Positions 52,703 through 62,041 of a stretch of DNA of 64,000 bases are shown one piece after another; positions within the stretch are counted from its first letter, which is position 1, and every line of letters starts with the position of its first letter. Made by a program: the position numbers and the translations under genes. This stretch comes from Bifidobacterium myosotis (GTDB lineage: Bacteria > Actinomycetota > Actinomycetes > Actinomycetales > Bifidobacteriaceae): the NCBI RefSeq assembly GCF_002259745.1, contig NZ_MWWW01000016.1:79066-143065 (forward strand), given 5' to 3'. The notes beneath the pieces were generated by a model. The model was given only the letters and a program-made list of their open reading frames with translations. It had not been told where the DNA came from and made no database searches.

Positions 52703-53938
52703 ATGAATGACCAGCAGTACCCCACCATTCGCGATCCGCGCGCATCGAACAATCTGGTAGGCGGCGACGGGAGCGGTCTGCGGCCCCCGGCCGACGACCC
52801 GCTGGCCGCGCTCGGCCCCGATCCCCGAAACCATGCCACGGCCGCATCCTTGGGGCTGACCGGTCGAGGCGGATCGTTCACGGGCGCTTCCGGCGCGGGC
52901 TCGGCGGGCAATGCCGGTGCGGCCGGATTCGACGGGACCTCCGCATCGGGCGGTCGCGGTATTGGCATCAACGCCATCGAGCCGGACGACATCGACCGTG
53001 GTCTGGCCCGGCTGGACCCGCTCGCAGTGCGTCCGCGCGTCTCCAGCCGTGTGCTGTGCGTGGTGTTCGGCGTACTGCTCATCGCCTTGGGCTTTGGCGT
53101 GTGGTGGGCCTGCGTCCACACCGAGAACGGTCAATCATATGACGAACTGATCTGGGCCTCGTTGCCCGAGAGCGTGCCGTCGTGGGCCGCCGGACTGATG
53201 GATGCCGTGGCCCAGTCATGGCTGGTGATTGCGGTGAGCTGCGTGCTGGCCGCCATCGGCTTGGTCTGCGCGGCCGTGCGCCGCCGCTGGTGGCTGTTGG
53301 GCCAGGCGGTTGTGCTGGCTGTGGCGTGCCTTGCCTCCACAGGGCTCAAGGGCGTGCTGCCGCGCCCGTTCATCATCAACACGGCGTCTCCGGCGGTCAA
53401 TTCCGCACCGTCCGGCCATACCATCCTGGCCGTCGCCGCCACAGCGATTCTGCTGCTCACCGTGCCGCGCGCGGCCCGTGCGCTGGCCGCGGTGGCCGGT
53501 GTGGTCTGGTCGTCGCTGGTGGGCGTTTCGGTGATGGTGGGGCAGTGGCACCGCGCTTCGGACGTGGCCATGTCGATTCTGCTGGTCACGGGGCTGACGC
53601 TGATCGTCATGGCGTTCACGCGCACCTCCGGCATGGACGTGCCCGGCCGCCGTGTCTCCTCGGTGAGCGTGCAGATCGTGGGCAGCGTGCTCATCACCGG
53701 CGGACTGCTGCTGATCGTCTACGCCGCGTACGTGGTGTGGCAGGTGGTTCCGGGGCTAAGCGTGAGCGCCAGCTGGGCGGTGTCGGGATCGATCATCAGC
53801 GCGGTGACGGGCATCGTCGGCCTGTCTGCGCTGGCATTCGGACTGGTGCTGGCACTGCGGCAGATCACCGCGGCGCCGTTGAGCCGCATCGGACTGATCG
53901 GCGCGCCGCCGGCCCCGCCGACGTCCCGTGCGCGCTGA
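52703..53938 (+). CDS. PAP2-superfamily phosphatase, membrane protein
   Basis: 411 residues from the ATG at 52703. A Gly/Ala/Asp-rich N-terminus of about 110 residues precedes several hydrophobic segments. The PAP2 signature is present: a KGVLPRPF region (motif 1), SAPSGHTILA (motif 2) and VGQWHRASDVAMS (motif 3, His and Asp). These enzymes dephosphorylate lipid phosphates such as undecaprenyl pyrophosphate or phosphatidic acid. It stands alone before topA. Confidence 0.88.
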   Translation: MNDQQYPTIRDPRASNNLVGGDGSGLRPPADDPLAALGPDPRNHATAASLGLTGRGGSFTGASGAGSAGNAGAAGFDGTSASGGRGIGINAIEPDDIDRGLARLDPLAVRPRVSSRVLCVVFGVLLIALGFGVWWACVHTENGQSYDELIWASLPESVPSWAAGLMDAVAQSWLVIAVSCVLAAIGLVCAAVRRRWWLLGQAVVLAVACLASTGLKGVLPRPFIINTASPAVNSAPSGHTILAVAATAILLLTVPRAARALAAVAGVVWSSLVGVSVMVGQWHRASDVAMSILLVTGLTLIVMAFTRTSGMDVPGRRVSSVSVQIVGSVLITGGLLLIVYAAYVVWQVVPGLSVSASWAVSGSIISAVTGIVGLSALAFGLVLALRQITAAPLSRIGLIGAPPAPPTSRAR

Positions 53939-54067
53939 CGCCGCAGCGTTCGCCGCGCCGGTGGGCGAGCTCGCCCCGACCCCTGAATTTGGCGGTTGAC
54001 CACCGTTCGTGATTATTATGACGCCAGAAACATCGTGTGTTTCGGGAGAAGGCATTAAGGAGTGGGT

Positions 54068-57000
54068 ATGGCTACCAAACTCGTGATTGTGGAGTCCCCG
54101 ACCAAGGCCCACAAGATCGGTGACTACCTGGGCAAGGGGTACACCGTCATGGCATCAGTGGGCCATATTCGCGACCTCGCCCAGCCCAGTCAGGTGCCCG
54201 CGACGGACAAGGCCAAGTTCGGCAAGTTCGGCGTGGACGTCAATGACGGATTCAAGCCGTATTACATTGTGGACGGCGATAAGAAGCACACGGTCAGCGA
54301 ACTCAAATCGGCGCTCAAGAAGGCCGACGAACTCTACCTCGCAACCGATGAGGATCGCGAGGGCGAGGCCATCGCGTGGCACCTCGTGCAGACCCTGAAG
54401 CCCAAGGTGCCAGTCAAGCGCATGGTGTTCCACGAGATCACGAAAGACGCCATCCGCGCCTCTCTGGGCAAGACGCGTGACGTGGACGGTCATATGGTCG
54501 ATGCGCAGGAGACCCGGCGCATCCTCGACCGCCTCTACGGCTACGAGCTCTCCCCTGTGCTGTGGCGCAAGGTGGGGCCGGGGCTGTCCGCCGGCCGCGT
54601 GCAATCCGTGGCCACCCGCCTGATCGTGGAGCGTGAGCGCGAACGCATGGCGTTCCGGCGCGCCCCGTACTGGGACATCGTCGCCACACTGGCCGCGCCC
54701 GACGCCTCCGGGGAGCGCGCCGAATTCTCCGCCCGCATGGTCTCGCTCGGTGGCAAGCGGCTCGCCGGCTCCAAGGACTTCGGCCCCGACGGCAAGCTTA
54801 CGCCCGACGGATTTAAGGACAACGTGCGTCAGCTGGACGAGGCGTCCGCCACCGCGCTCGCCGGCGTGCTGCGCGGCGCCCCGTTCACGGTGATGAGCAT
54901 GGAGACCAAGCCGTACCGTCGTCGCCCCCAGCCGCCGTTCACCACCTCCACGTTGCAGCAGACCGCCGGCAACCGGCTCGGCATGGGCGCCCGTGCCGTG
55001 ATGCGCGCCGCCCAAAGCCTGTACGAGAACGGCTATATCACGTATATGCGAACCGATTCGGTGACCCTCTCGCAGGAGGCCATCGCCGCCGCCCGCAACG
55101 CCGTCTCCTATCATTTCGGCGACCGGTTCCTTTCCGCCGAACCCAAGCAGTACGCCACCAAGACCGCCGGCGCGCAGGAGGCCCACGAATGCATCCGACC
55201 GGCCGGCTCGCGTTTCCATGATCCGGATGAGCTGGCCGCCAAGCTGCCAGTGGACCAGCTGCGCCTCTACACGCTGATCTGGCAGCGCACGCTCGCCTGC
55301 CAGATGGCGGATGCCACCGGTTCCACCGCCACCGTGCGGTTGAGCGCGCCGACCGGTCCCGCAGACGGCGAGGCCGTGTTCCAGGCGTCCGGCACGGTAA
55401 TCGAATTCCCCGGCTTCATGAAGGCCACGGGCGAGGGGCGCAGGCCGAAGCAGGGTGCCTCCGAAGGCGCTGCCGCTGGTGCCGCCGCTGCCGCCGGTGC
55501 CGCGAATGGCAAGGCCGGAGCGGACGCTTCGGAGAGCAACGCTTCGCTGCCGCCGATGACCGTGGGCCAGCGGGTCGAGGCGAGCCGAGTGGAGCCGGAC
55601 GGGCACGAAACCCAGCCGCCGGCCCGCTACACCGAGGCCACGCTGGTCAAGACGCTTGAGGCCAAGGAGATTGGCCGACCGTCCACGTATGCCAGCATCA
55701 TCTCCACCATCATGGATCGCGGGTACGTGTACGAGCGCGGCCGCGCGCTCATCCCCAGCTGGCTGGCGTTCTCGGTCGTCAAACTGCTTGAGACCAAGTT
55801 CCCCAAGCTCGTCGACTACCAGTTCACCGCCGAAATGGAGAACGGGCTCGACCGCATCGCGCATGGCGAGGAATCGGGCCGTGATTGGCTCACCCGCTTC
55901 TATTTCGGATCCGGCGAGGGCGCGGCGCGCAATGCCGACGAGGCGCACGAGGGCCTGCAGCAGCAGGTGGCCCAGCTCGGCGAAATCGACGCCCGCGCCA
56001 TCAACACCATCGATATCGGCGACGGGCTCCATGTGCGTGTGGGACGCTACGGTCCGTACCTTGAGGACATGGAACACATGGACGCCGAGGGCAATCCGAA
56101 GCGCGCATCGTTGCCGGACACCATCGCGCCGGACGAGCTCACCGTGGAGGTGGCCCGCGATCTCATCGACAATCATTCCGGCGGGCCGCGCGAGCTGGGC
56201 AAGGACCCGGTCAGTGGCGGCACCGTGGAGGTGCGCAACGGCCGATTCGGGCCGTATGTGGCGCTTATTCCGCCGACTGGGGCGGACGCTGCGGGTGCAG
56301 GGACGGCCACGGCCGGCAAGAAAGGCTCCAAGAAGGCCGCCGCCGATGCGCCGCGGCCGAAGATGGCCTCGTTGTTCAAGACGATGAGTCCGGAATCGCT
56401 CTCGCTGGAAGACGCACTGAAGCTGCTGAGTCTGCCGCGCGAGGTGGGACGGTACGAGGAGACCAACGCCGAAACCGGTGAGGTGTCCGAATGCACGGTC
56501 ACGGCCAATAACGGACGCTACGGTCCGTACCTGTCGAAGACCGGAGCCGACGGCAAGTCGGAGACCCGGTCGCTCGCCTCCGAGGACGAGATCTTCACGG
56601 TGGACGTGGCCAAGGCCAAGGAACTGTTCTCCCAGCCCAAGTACGGGCGTGGCCGTGGTCGCGGCACCGCCAAGCCGCCACTGCGCGAGCTCGGCACCGA
56701 TCCGGCCACCGGCAAGAACGTGACCATCAAGGACGGCCGTTTCGGCGCGTACATCACCGATGGCGAAACGAATCGCACCGTGCCTCGCCAGTACACGCCT
56801 GAGACCATCACCCCCGATGATGCGTTCCGTCTGCTTGCCGAGAAACGCGCCGCCGGGCCGTCCACCCGTGGGCGCGGGCGTGGACGAGGGGCCAAGGCCG
56901 CCGCCACGGGCGCTACGAAGAAAGCCGCATCGTCGGCCGTGTCCGCTCAGGAGGCCAAGCGCGCCGAGCGTCGCGCCGAGGTGAAGAAGCTCGCCGACAA

Positions 57001-57136
57001 GGGCTGGGCCAACCAGCGCATCGCCGAGAAGATCGGCTCCACGCCCGCCACGGTGAAGAAGGATGTGGAGTGGCTCACCGCCAACGAGGGGTACGAGCGC
57101 CCCGCCGTGGTCGCCGCCAAGCCTCAGCGCCACTAG
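54068..57136 (+). CDS. topA: DNA topoisomerase I
   Basis: 1022 residues from the ATG at 54068 (MATKLVIVESPTKAHKIGDY); TAAGGAGTGGG precedes it and an in-frame GTG at 54062 is possible. The Toprim domain is at the start (ATDEDREGEAIAWHL), the catalytic Tyr326 in GYITYMRTDSVTLS, and the C-terminal part has actinobacterial repeats with GPRELGKDPVSGGTVEVRNG and a basic Lys/Arg-rich tail. An Ala/Gly linker lies near residue 460-490. The last about 60 residues have a helix-turn-helix-like WANQRIAEKIGSTPATVKKD. It relaxes negatively supercoiled DNA. Confidence 0.96.
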   Translation: MATKLVIVESPTKAHKIGDYLGKGYTVMASVGHIRDLAQPSQVPATDKAKFGKFGVDVNDGFKPYYIVDGDKKHTVSELKSALKKADELYLATDEDREGEAIAWHLVQTLKPKVPVKRMVFHEITKDAIRASLGKTRDVDGHMVDAQETRRILDRLYGYELSPVLWRKVGPGLSAGRVQSVATRLIVERERERMAFRRAPYWDIVATLAAPDASGERAEFSARMVSLGGKRLAGSKDFGPDGKLTPDGFKDNVRQLDEASATALAGVLRGAPFTVMSMETKPYRRRPQPPFTTSTLQQTAGNRLGMGARAVMRAAQSLYENGYITYMRTDSVTLSQEAIAAARNAVSYHFGDRFLSAEPKQYATKTAGAQEAHECIRPAGSRFHDPDELAAKLPVDQLRLYTLIWQRTLACQMADATGSTATVRLSAPTGPADGEAVFQASGTVIEFPGFMKATGEGRRPKQGASEGAAAGAAAAAGAANGKAGADASESNASLPPMTVGQRVEASRVEPDGHETQPPARYTEATLVKTLEAKEIGRPSTYASIISTIMDRGYVYERGRALIPSWLAFSVVKLLETKFPKLVDYQFTAEMENGLDRIAHGEESGRDWLTRFYFGSGEGAARNADEAHEGLQQQVAQLGEIDARAINTIDIGDGLHVRVGRYGPYLEDMEHMDAEGNPKRASLPDTIAPDELTVEVARDLIDNHSGGPRELGKDPVSGGTVEVRNGRFGPYVALIPPTGADAAGAGTATAGKKGSKKAAADAPRPKMASLFKTMSPESLSLEDALKLLSLPREVGRYEETNAETGEVSECTVTANNGRYGPYLSKTGADGKSETRSLASEDEIFTVDVAKAKELFSQPKYGRGRGRGTAKPPLRELGTDPATGKNVTIKDGRFGAYITDGETNRTVPRQYTPETITPDDAFRLLAEKRAAGPSTRGRGRGRGAKAAATGATKKAASSAVSAQEAKRAERRAEVKKLADKGWANQRIAEKIGSTPATVKKDVEWLTANEGYERPAVVAAKPQRH

Positions 57137-57192
57137 CGCCGCTGAATCGGTCGGCGAGGCTGGGCGATCAGCGGTTGATGGCTGATTGGGTG

Positions 57193-57392
57193 GATATCTC
57201 GCTTGCAAGGGGTACATTCGCCCCTCTGCAAACAGCTATCTGCTTTGCAAGGGGTACCTCAACCGTGAAACCTTGAGTATATCTGGCGAAATGTCGCCGA
57301 TTGTACTTGGGTTTGCCGGGTTGAGATACCCCTTGCAAAGCAGATAGCTGTCCGTGGGATGCGAGATGTACCCCTTGCAACGGAGATACTGC
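57193..57392. repeat. palindromic repeat family C, copy 2
   Basis: Inner arms cover 57233-57262 and 57321-57350, 30 bp with one mismatch; cores ctgctttgcaaggggta and its complement taccccttgcaaagcag. Outer arms contain cttgcaaggggtacatt (57202-57218) and atgtaccccttgcaac (57365-57380). A central weak stem lies between. The whole 57137-57508 gap is this element plus the short tmk leader. Confidence 0.85.
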
Positions 57393-57508
57393 GAAGGTAC
57401 CGGCGGATATTGTGGAATTGCCAGGATGTTGACCTGCAATAGGCCGCACAAGGGGCTTGCGGTCCCGGCTGAGCCGCCAGCTCGGCGCCTACCGGTAATG
57501 TCGATGCT

Positions 57509-58204
57509 ATGACCGGTCTGTTTATCTCCTTCGAAGGCGTCGACGGCGTGGGAAAGACCACGCAGGTCGAGCGGTTGCGCGGTTGGCTTGAGGCGCGGGG
57601 CCACACGGTGGTGGTCACGCGGGAGCCGGGCGGTACCGCACTCGGACGGGCCATCCGGAAGCTGCTGCTTCATGGCGTGGCTGAAGAGCCCTCGAATGCT
57701 GCTTCCGTTTCGGCGGCGCCCGGCGGCTCGGCTGATTCCGCCTCTGTTCCGGCCGACATCGCCCCGCGTGCCGAGGCATTGTTGTTCGCTGCGGATCGAG
57801 CCCAGCATGTGGCCGAAACGATTCGCCCGGCGTTGGAGCGCGGCGAAGTGGTCATCACGGACAGGTATCTCGACTCGTCGCTCGCCTATCAGGCCGGCGG
57901 ACGCGAGCTGACCGCAGCGGAGATCCGCAATCTGAGCATGTGGGCCACGAACAACCTGCTGCCGGACCGCACGTACCTGCTGGACATGGATCCGGCGCTG
58001 TCCCACAACCGTCTCCAACACGCCGAAGACCGCATGGAATCCGCCGGCGATGACTTCCAGAACCGCACCCGTCAGGCATTTCTTGATTTGGCGGCGGCTG
58101 AACCGGACCGATTCCGCGTGATTGACGCCAGCCAGTCCATCGAGCAGGTATGGCAGGCCATTCGACAAGATATCGACGCGTTGCTCAAGGAGACGGTCCG
58201 ATGA
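57509..58204 (+). CDS. tmk: thymidylate kinase
   Basis: 231 residues from the ATG at 57509. P-loop [16 protein letters not shown], the DR(Y/H) motif [13 protein letters not shown] and VTREPGGT are present. An Ala/Ser-rich insert of about 25 residues (around [16 protein letters not shown]) interrupts the region before [15 protein letters not shown]. Its last four bases overlap holB (ATGA). It makes dTDP from dTMP. Confidence 0.95.
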   Translation: MTGLFISFEGVDGVGKTTQVERLRGWLEARGHTVVVTREPGGTALGRAIRKLLLHGVAEEPSNAASVSAAPGGSADSASVPADIAPRAEALLFAADRAQHVAETIRPALERGEVVITDRYLDSSLAYQAGGRELTAAEIRNLSMWATNNLLPDRTYLLDMDPALSHNRLQHAEDRMESAGDDFQNRTRQAFLDLAAAEPDRFRVIDASQSIEQVWQAIRQDIDALLKETVR

Positions 58205-59355
58205 GCGTTTGGGATTCGTTGGTGGGCCAGAAGCCCGTGGTGGATATGCTCAGTCGCATCGCGCAGGGAGAGCCGAGCCAGATTGCCCAATCGTGGCTGA
58301 TTTGCGGGCCTCCCGGATCGGGCCGGTCCAACATGGCGCGCGCGTTTGCGGCCGCGCTCGAAAGCCCGGACCGCGGCATGGGCGACGAACCTACCCGCGT
58401 GACCCGGCAAGTGCTCGCCGGCACACACCCCGATGTGACCGTGCTCGCCACCAACAAGGTGACCATCGGTATCGATCAGGTGCGTGAGATCATCACCACC
58501 TCGGAACAGATGCCGGCCACCGCGCCATGGCGGATCATCATCATCGAGGACGTGGACCGTATGCTGGAGCGCACCACGAACGTGCTGCTCAAGGAGATCG
58601 AAGAGCCCGCCGAACGCTGCATCTGGCTGCTGTGCGCCCCCAGCGCGCAGGACGTGCTGCCCACCATCCGCTCACGCTGCCGTGTAGTGAACCTCGCCGT
58701 GCCGTCCACTGCGGCGGTCGCGGATTTCCTGGTGTCGAACACCGGCGCGGAGCCGAAGATCGCCCAACGAGCGGCGCGCCTGTCCGAGGGCCATATCGGC
58801 ATCGCCAAGCTGTACGCCACGGACGAGCGGGTCATGTCCGACCGCGACGAGCTCGTCGTCGGCGTGCTCAACCTCGCTCGTGCCTCGGACGCCGTGCTGC
58901 TCGCCGGCAGTCTGACGGACAACGCCAAGGCCCAGGCCGAAGCGGATGCGGCGCGCACCACAGCGGCCCAGGAAGCGGAATTCCGCCGTATCAACGGGCT
59001 CAAGGAGGGGGAGCGCATTCCCCCCAAGCTGCGCGGCGCCTATAACCAGATCGCCAAAAAGGACGATGTGAAGCGTATGGTCACCCGCCGCACGCGCGAC
59101 GTACTGGACCGCGCGCTCAACTCCGTGGCCTCCATCTACCGGGACGTGGCCGTACTGCAGAACAATGCGGAGGATGCGGTCGGGCTCATCAATCTGGAGA
59201 ACCGGTCGGCCATCACCGAACTGTCCGTGCGGCTGGACCGGGCCGGCGCGGTGACGCGGCTGGACGAGGTGGCGCGAGCCCGCAAACGACTGGCGGGCAA
59301 CGGCAATCCGTTGCTGGTGTTCGAGGCCCTGTTCTGCGCGTTGATTCCCGTCTGA
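58201..59355 (+). CDS. holB: DNA polymerase III delta' subunit
   Basis: 384 residues from the ATG at 58201, which overlaps the tmk stop. The start [17 protein letters not shown] is usual for HolB. The P-loop region is [14 protein letters not shown], with Arg in place of Lys, as expected for a non-hydrolysing clamp-loader subunit; the Walker B region is [11 protein letters not shown], and the SRC motif is [11 protein letters not shown]. The tmk-holB pair is typical in actinobacteria. Confidence 0.94.
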   Translation: MSVWDSLVGQKPVVDMLSRIAQGEPSQIAQSWLICGPPGSGRSNMARAFAAALESPDRGMGDEPTRVTRQVLAGTHPDVTVLATNKVTIGIDQVREIITTSEQMPATAPWRIIIIEDVDRMLERTTNVLLKEIEEPAERCIWLLCAPSAQDVLPTIRSRCRVVNLAVPSTAAVADFLVSNTGAEPKIAQRAARLSEGHIGIAKLYATDERVMSDRDELVVGVLNLARASDAVLLAGSLTDNAKAQAEADAARTTAAQEAEFRRINGLKEGERIPPKLRGAYNQIAKKDDVKRMVTRRTRDVLDRALNSVASIYRDVAVLQNNAEDAVGLINLENRSAITELSVRLDRAGAVTRLDEVARARKRLAGNGNPLLVFEALFCALIPV

Positions 59356-59469
59356 TGCGTATCGGCCTGCCGAAGGGAGCTGCGGGCCTGTCGAAGGGAT
59401 CGGCGCGCGCAGTCCGCTGGCGAAGCGGGGACGATCGTCGGTAACACGGCTCGCGTTACACTGGAGTTT

Positions 59470-60024
59470 ATGAAGATTTCCGCCGATTTCACCGTCATCC
59501 CGGACGATTTTGCCAAGGCCGCGGCGCCTGCGTACTTCAACGGCGGCGTACCGGTCGTCTCCTTCCCGTTCTACATCGACGAAGTGAGCCCCGAGGCGCG
59601 CTATCTGCACTGGGAGTTCGTGGACCCCGATTCCATCCCCGTATGCGGGTTCGAGTGGATTCACTGGTCGGTGGCCAACCTGCCGATCGATGCGCTGATG
59701 TACGACTTCAACGATTCCCATGCGCTGGCCATTCCGCCGGACTTCTCCCGTCAGCTGCCGGCCATGATTCCCGAAGCCGTGCAGGGCCGCAACTCGTCGG
59801 CATCCAAGTTCCTCGGCCGCGACAACGACCCGGCCGTGACCATGCGGTACAACGGTCCTCAGCCGCCGGACAAGGACCACGAGTATTACCTGCAGGTCTG
59901 GGCCACCAAGAACCCGCTGCCCGGTCTTAATCAGGGATTCTGGCTCAACGAGCTGCTGCACGCGCTTCGCAACAGTGGCGAGACCCCCGAGACGGACGGC
60001 ATCTTCCTTACCGGCAAGGCGTGA
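59470..60024 (+). CDS. YbhB/YbcL (PEBP) family protein
   Basis: 184 residues from the ATG at 59470. The phosphatidylethanolamine-binding-protein family motifs are seen as FEWIHWSVANLP, RYNGPQPPDKDHEYYLQVWA and, near the end, GFWLNELLHAL. It is cytosolic with no signal peptide. Bacterial members have no firm function. It stands alone between holB and the dipeptidase. Confidence 0.88.
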   Translation: MKISADFTVIPDDFAKAAAPAYFNGGVPVVSFPFYIDEVSPEARYLHWEFVDPDSIPVCGFEWIHWSVANLPIDALMYDFNDSHALAIPPDFSRQLPAMIPEAVQGRNSSASKFLGRDNDPAVTMRYNGPQPPDKDHEYYLQVWATKNPLPGLNQGFWLNELLHALRNSGETPETDGIFLTGKA

Positions 60025-60279
60025 GCCTCAGTCCCTCGGTTCCGGCGGGATAGACGCCGGAACCGAAGCCGGAATGGACATCGTCCCCTGATGATTGGCG
60101 CCTGCGGGCGGCATATCCCCATTCGCGCGGGTCGCGCAGGCGACGTACGCGCCGGAGGGGGCGAGACGATCGACGATACGTGGGCGCTGCCGCTTGGATT
60201 TCTCCCGGTTTCACTGCGCCCGACGGTCCCTCGTCGGAAGGGCCGGACACACAGACAACAGAAAGGATGCATCGAACTT

Positions 60280-61881
60280 ATGGCCTGCACCACGATTCTG
60301 GTAGGCAAGGACGCGAGCTACGACGGCTCGACCATCATCGCCCGTAACGAGGATTCCGCGAACGGCGAGTTCAACCCCAAGCGCTTCATCGTCGTGAAGC
60401 CGGAGGAGCAGCCGCGCGAGTACAAGTCGGTGATCTCCCACCTGACCATCACCCTGCCCGATGATCCGCTGCAGTACACCGCCGTGCCGAATGCCGACCT
60501 CAAGGAGGGCATTTGGGGCGAGGCCGGCGTCAACGAGGCGAACGTGGCGATGAGCGCCACCGAGACCCTGACCACCAACGAGCGCGTGCTCGGCGCCGAC
60601 CCGTTCGTCGAATACACGCCGGCCAAGGGCGACGAGCCCGAAGTGCCCGGCGGTATCGGCGAGGAGGACTTCCTGACCATCGTGCTGCCGTACATCAAGA
60701 CCGCGCGCGAGGGCGTGGAGCGTCTCGGCGCGCTGCTCGAGGAGTTCGGCACCTACGAGATGAACGGCGTGGCCTTCTCCGATTCCAACGAGATCTGGTG
60801 GCTGGAAACCGTCGGCGGCCATCACTGGATCGCCAAGCGCGTGCCTGACGAGGCGTACGTGACCATGCCGAACCAGCTGGGCATCGACGAGTTCGATTTG
60901 GCCGATGCGCTCGGCGATCAGGAGGACCACATGTGCTCCGCCGACCTCGCCGAGTTCATCGAAGCCAATCATCTGGACCTCGCCGTGGAGAACACCACGC
61001 CGTTCAACCCGCGCGACGCCTTCGGCTCCCACTCCGATTCCGACCATGTCTACAACACCCCGCGCGCCTGGTACATGCAGCGCTTCCTCAACCCGTACGA
61101 CGAGGTGTGGGACGGTCCGGACGCCGATCACAAGCCGGAATCCGATGACATCCCGTGGGCCCGCCAGCCTGAGCGCAAGGTGACCATCGAGGACATCAAG
61201 TACGTGCTGTCCTCCCATTACCAGGGCACGCCGTTCGATCCGTACGGGCAGCTCGGCGACGAGCGTACGCGCCACATGTACCGCACGATCGGCATCAACC
61301 GTCAGAGCCAGCTCGCGGTGATGCAGATCCGCCCGTACCGGCCGCAGGCCTCGCGCGCGATTCAGTGGATGGCATACGGCTCCAACCCGTTCAACACGCT
61401 GGTGCCGTTCTTCCCGAACGTGGACTCCACTCCGGCCTACCTCGAGGACACCACCACCCGTGTGACCTCCGAGAACTTCTACTGGGCCAACCGCATCATC
61501 GCGGCCCTGTGCGACGGCGCTTTCCGCTCCACCTCCAACGCCGTGGAACGCTATCAGGAGAAGACCGGCGCGATGGGGCATCGTCTGGTGGCCGCCACCG
61601 ACGAGCAGGTGGCCCGACTGGGGCTGACCGCCGCCGAGGAGGCCGAACAGTCGGCCGCCGAGGAGGAATTCGAGGCGGACAACGTGGACGGCGACGTGCA
61701 GCCGATGGACCCGGACGAGATTATCGCCGCCGTGCGCAACCCCGAAGTGCGTGGCATCCTCGCCGCCGCCAACCAGACCATGGCCGACCAGCTCAAGACC
61801 GAGACCGAGAAGCTGCTCGACTCCGTGCTGTACACCCGCAGCATGGAGATGAAGAACGGCTTCCACATGTCCGATTTCTAG
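60280..61881 (+). CDS. pepD: C69-family dipeptidase
   Basis: 533 residues from the ATG at 60280, with GAAAGGATGC upstream. The N-terminal nucleophile is Cys3 (MACTTILVGKDASYDGST), placed at the very start as in the C69/Ntn dipeptidases. Family segments DSNEIWWLETVGGHHWIAK, RAWYMQRFLNPY and FNTLVPFFPN are visible. An acidic stretch (SAAEEEFEADNVDGDVQPM) lies near the C-terminus. It breaks dipeptides in the cytoplasm and is common in bifidobacteria and lactobacilli. Confidence 0.92.
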   Translation: MACTTILVGKDASYDGSTIIARNEDSANGEFNPKRFIVVKPEEQPREYKSVISHLTITLPDDPLQYTAVPNADLKEGIWGEAGVNEANVAMSATETLTTNERVLGADPFVEYTPAKGDEPEVPGGIGEEDFLTIVLPYIKTAREGVERLGALLEEFGTYEMNGVAFSDSNEIWWLETVGGHHWIAKRVPDEAYVTMPNQLGIDEFDLADALGDQEDHMCSADLAEFIEANHLDLAVENTTPFNPRDAFGSHSDSDHVYNTPRAWYMQRFLNPYDEVWDGPDADHKPESDDIPWARQPERKVTIEDIKYVLSSHYQGTPFDPYGQLGDERTRHMYRTIGINRQSQLAVMQIRPYRPQASRAIQWMAYGSNPFNTLVPFFPNVDSTPAYLEDTTTRVTSENFYWANRIIAALCDGAFRSTSNAVERYQEKTGAMGHRLVAATDEQVARLGLTAAEEAEQSAAEEEFEADNVDGDVQPMDPDEIIAAVRNPEVRGILAAANQTMADQLKTETEKLLDSVLYTRSMEMKNGFHMSDF

Positions 61882-61891
61882 TCCGTTATCT

Positions 61892-62020
61892 GGCTCCCTC
61901 TTTGAGGGGAGCTGTCGAACGAAATGGAACTGAGGGGAGCGTTTGCTGAAGGACTTCCCCTCAGTCCGATTCGCGGGCGGCTCCCCTCACAGAGGGGAGC
62001 TGAGATATGGACTGCCCCCC
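61892..62020. repeat. GAGGGGAGC repeats between pepD and fhs
   Basis: Three to four copies of a (c)tcccctc / gaggggagc motif in both orientations can form alternative stems, for example ggctccctctttgaggggagct at 61891-61912 and ggctcccctcacagaggggagc near 61980-62001 (each given in part here). They could end pepD transcription or shape the fhs leader. Confidence 0.5.
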
Positions 62021-62041
62021 ACAAACACAGAAAGGCTTTAT

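Noticed and set aside
54155..57217. Long open frame of about 1020 codons on the minus strand opposite topA
   Set aside because: topA is certain on the plus strand. Such antisense frames arise from the strong GC bias in codon position three; the product has no recognisable motif.
60211..61866. Minus-strand open frame opposite the C69 dipeptidase
   Set aside because: Shadow of a highly biased gene; no motif or ribosome site.
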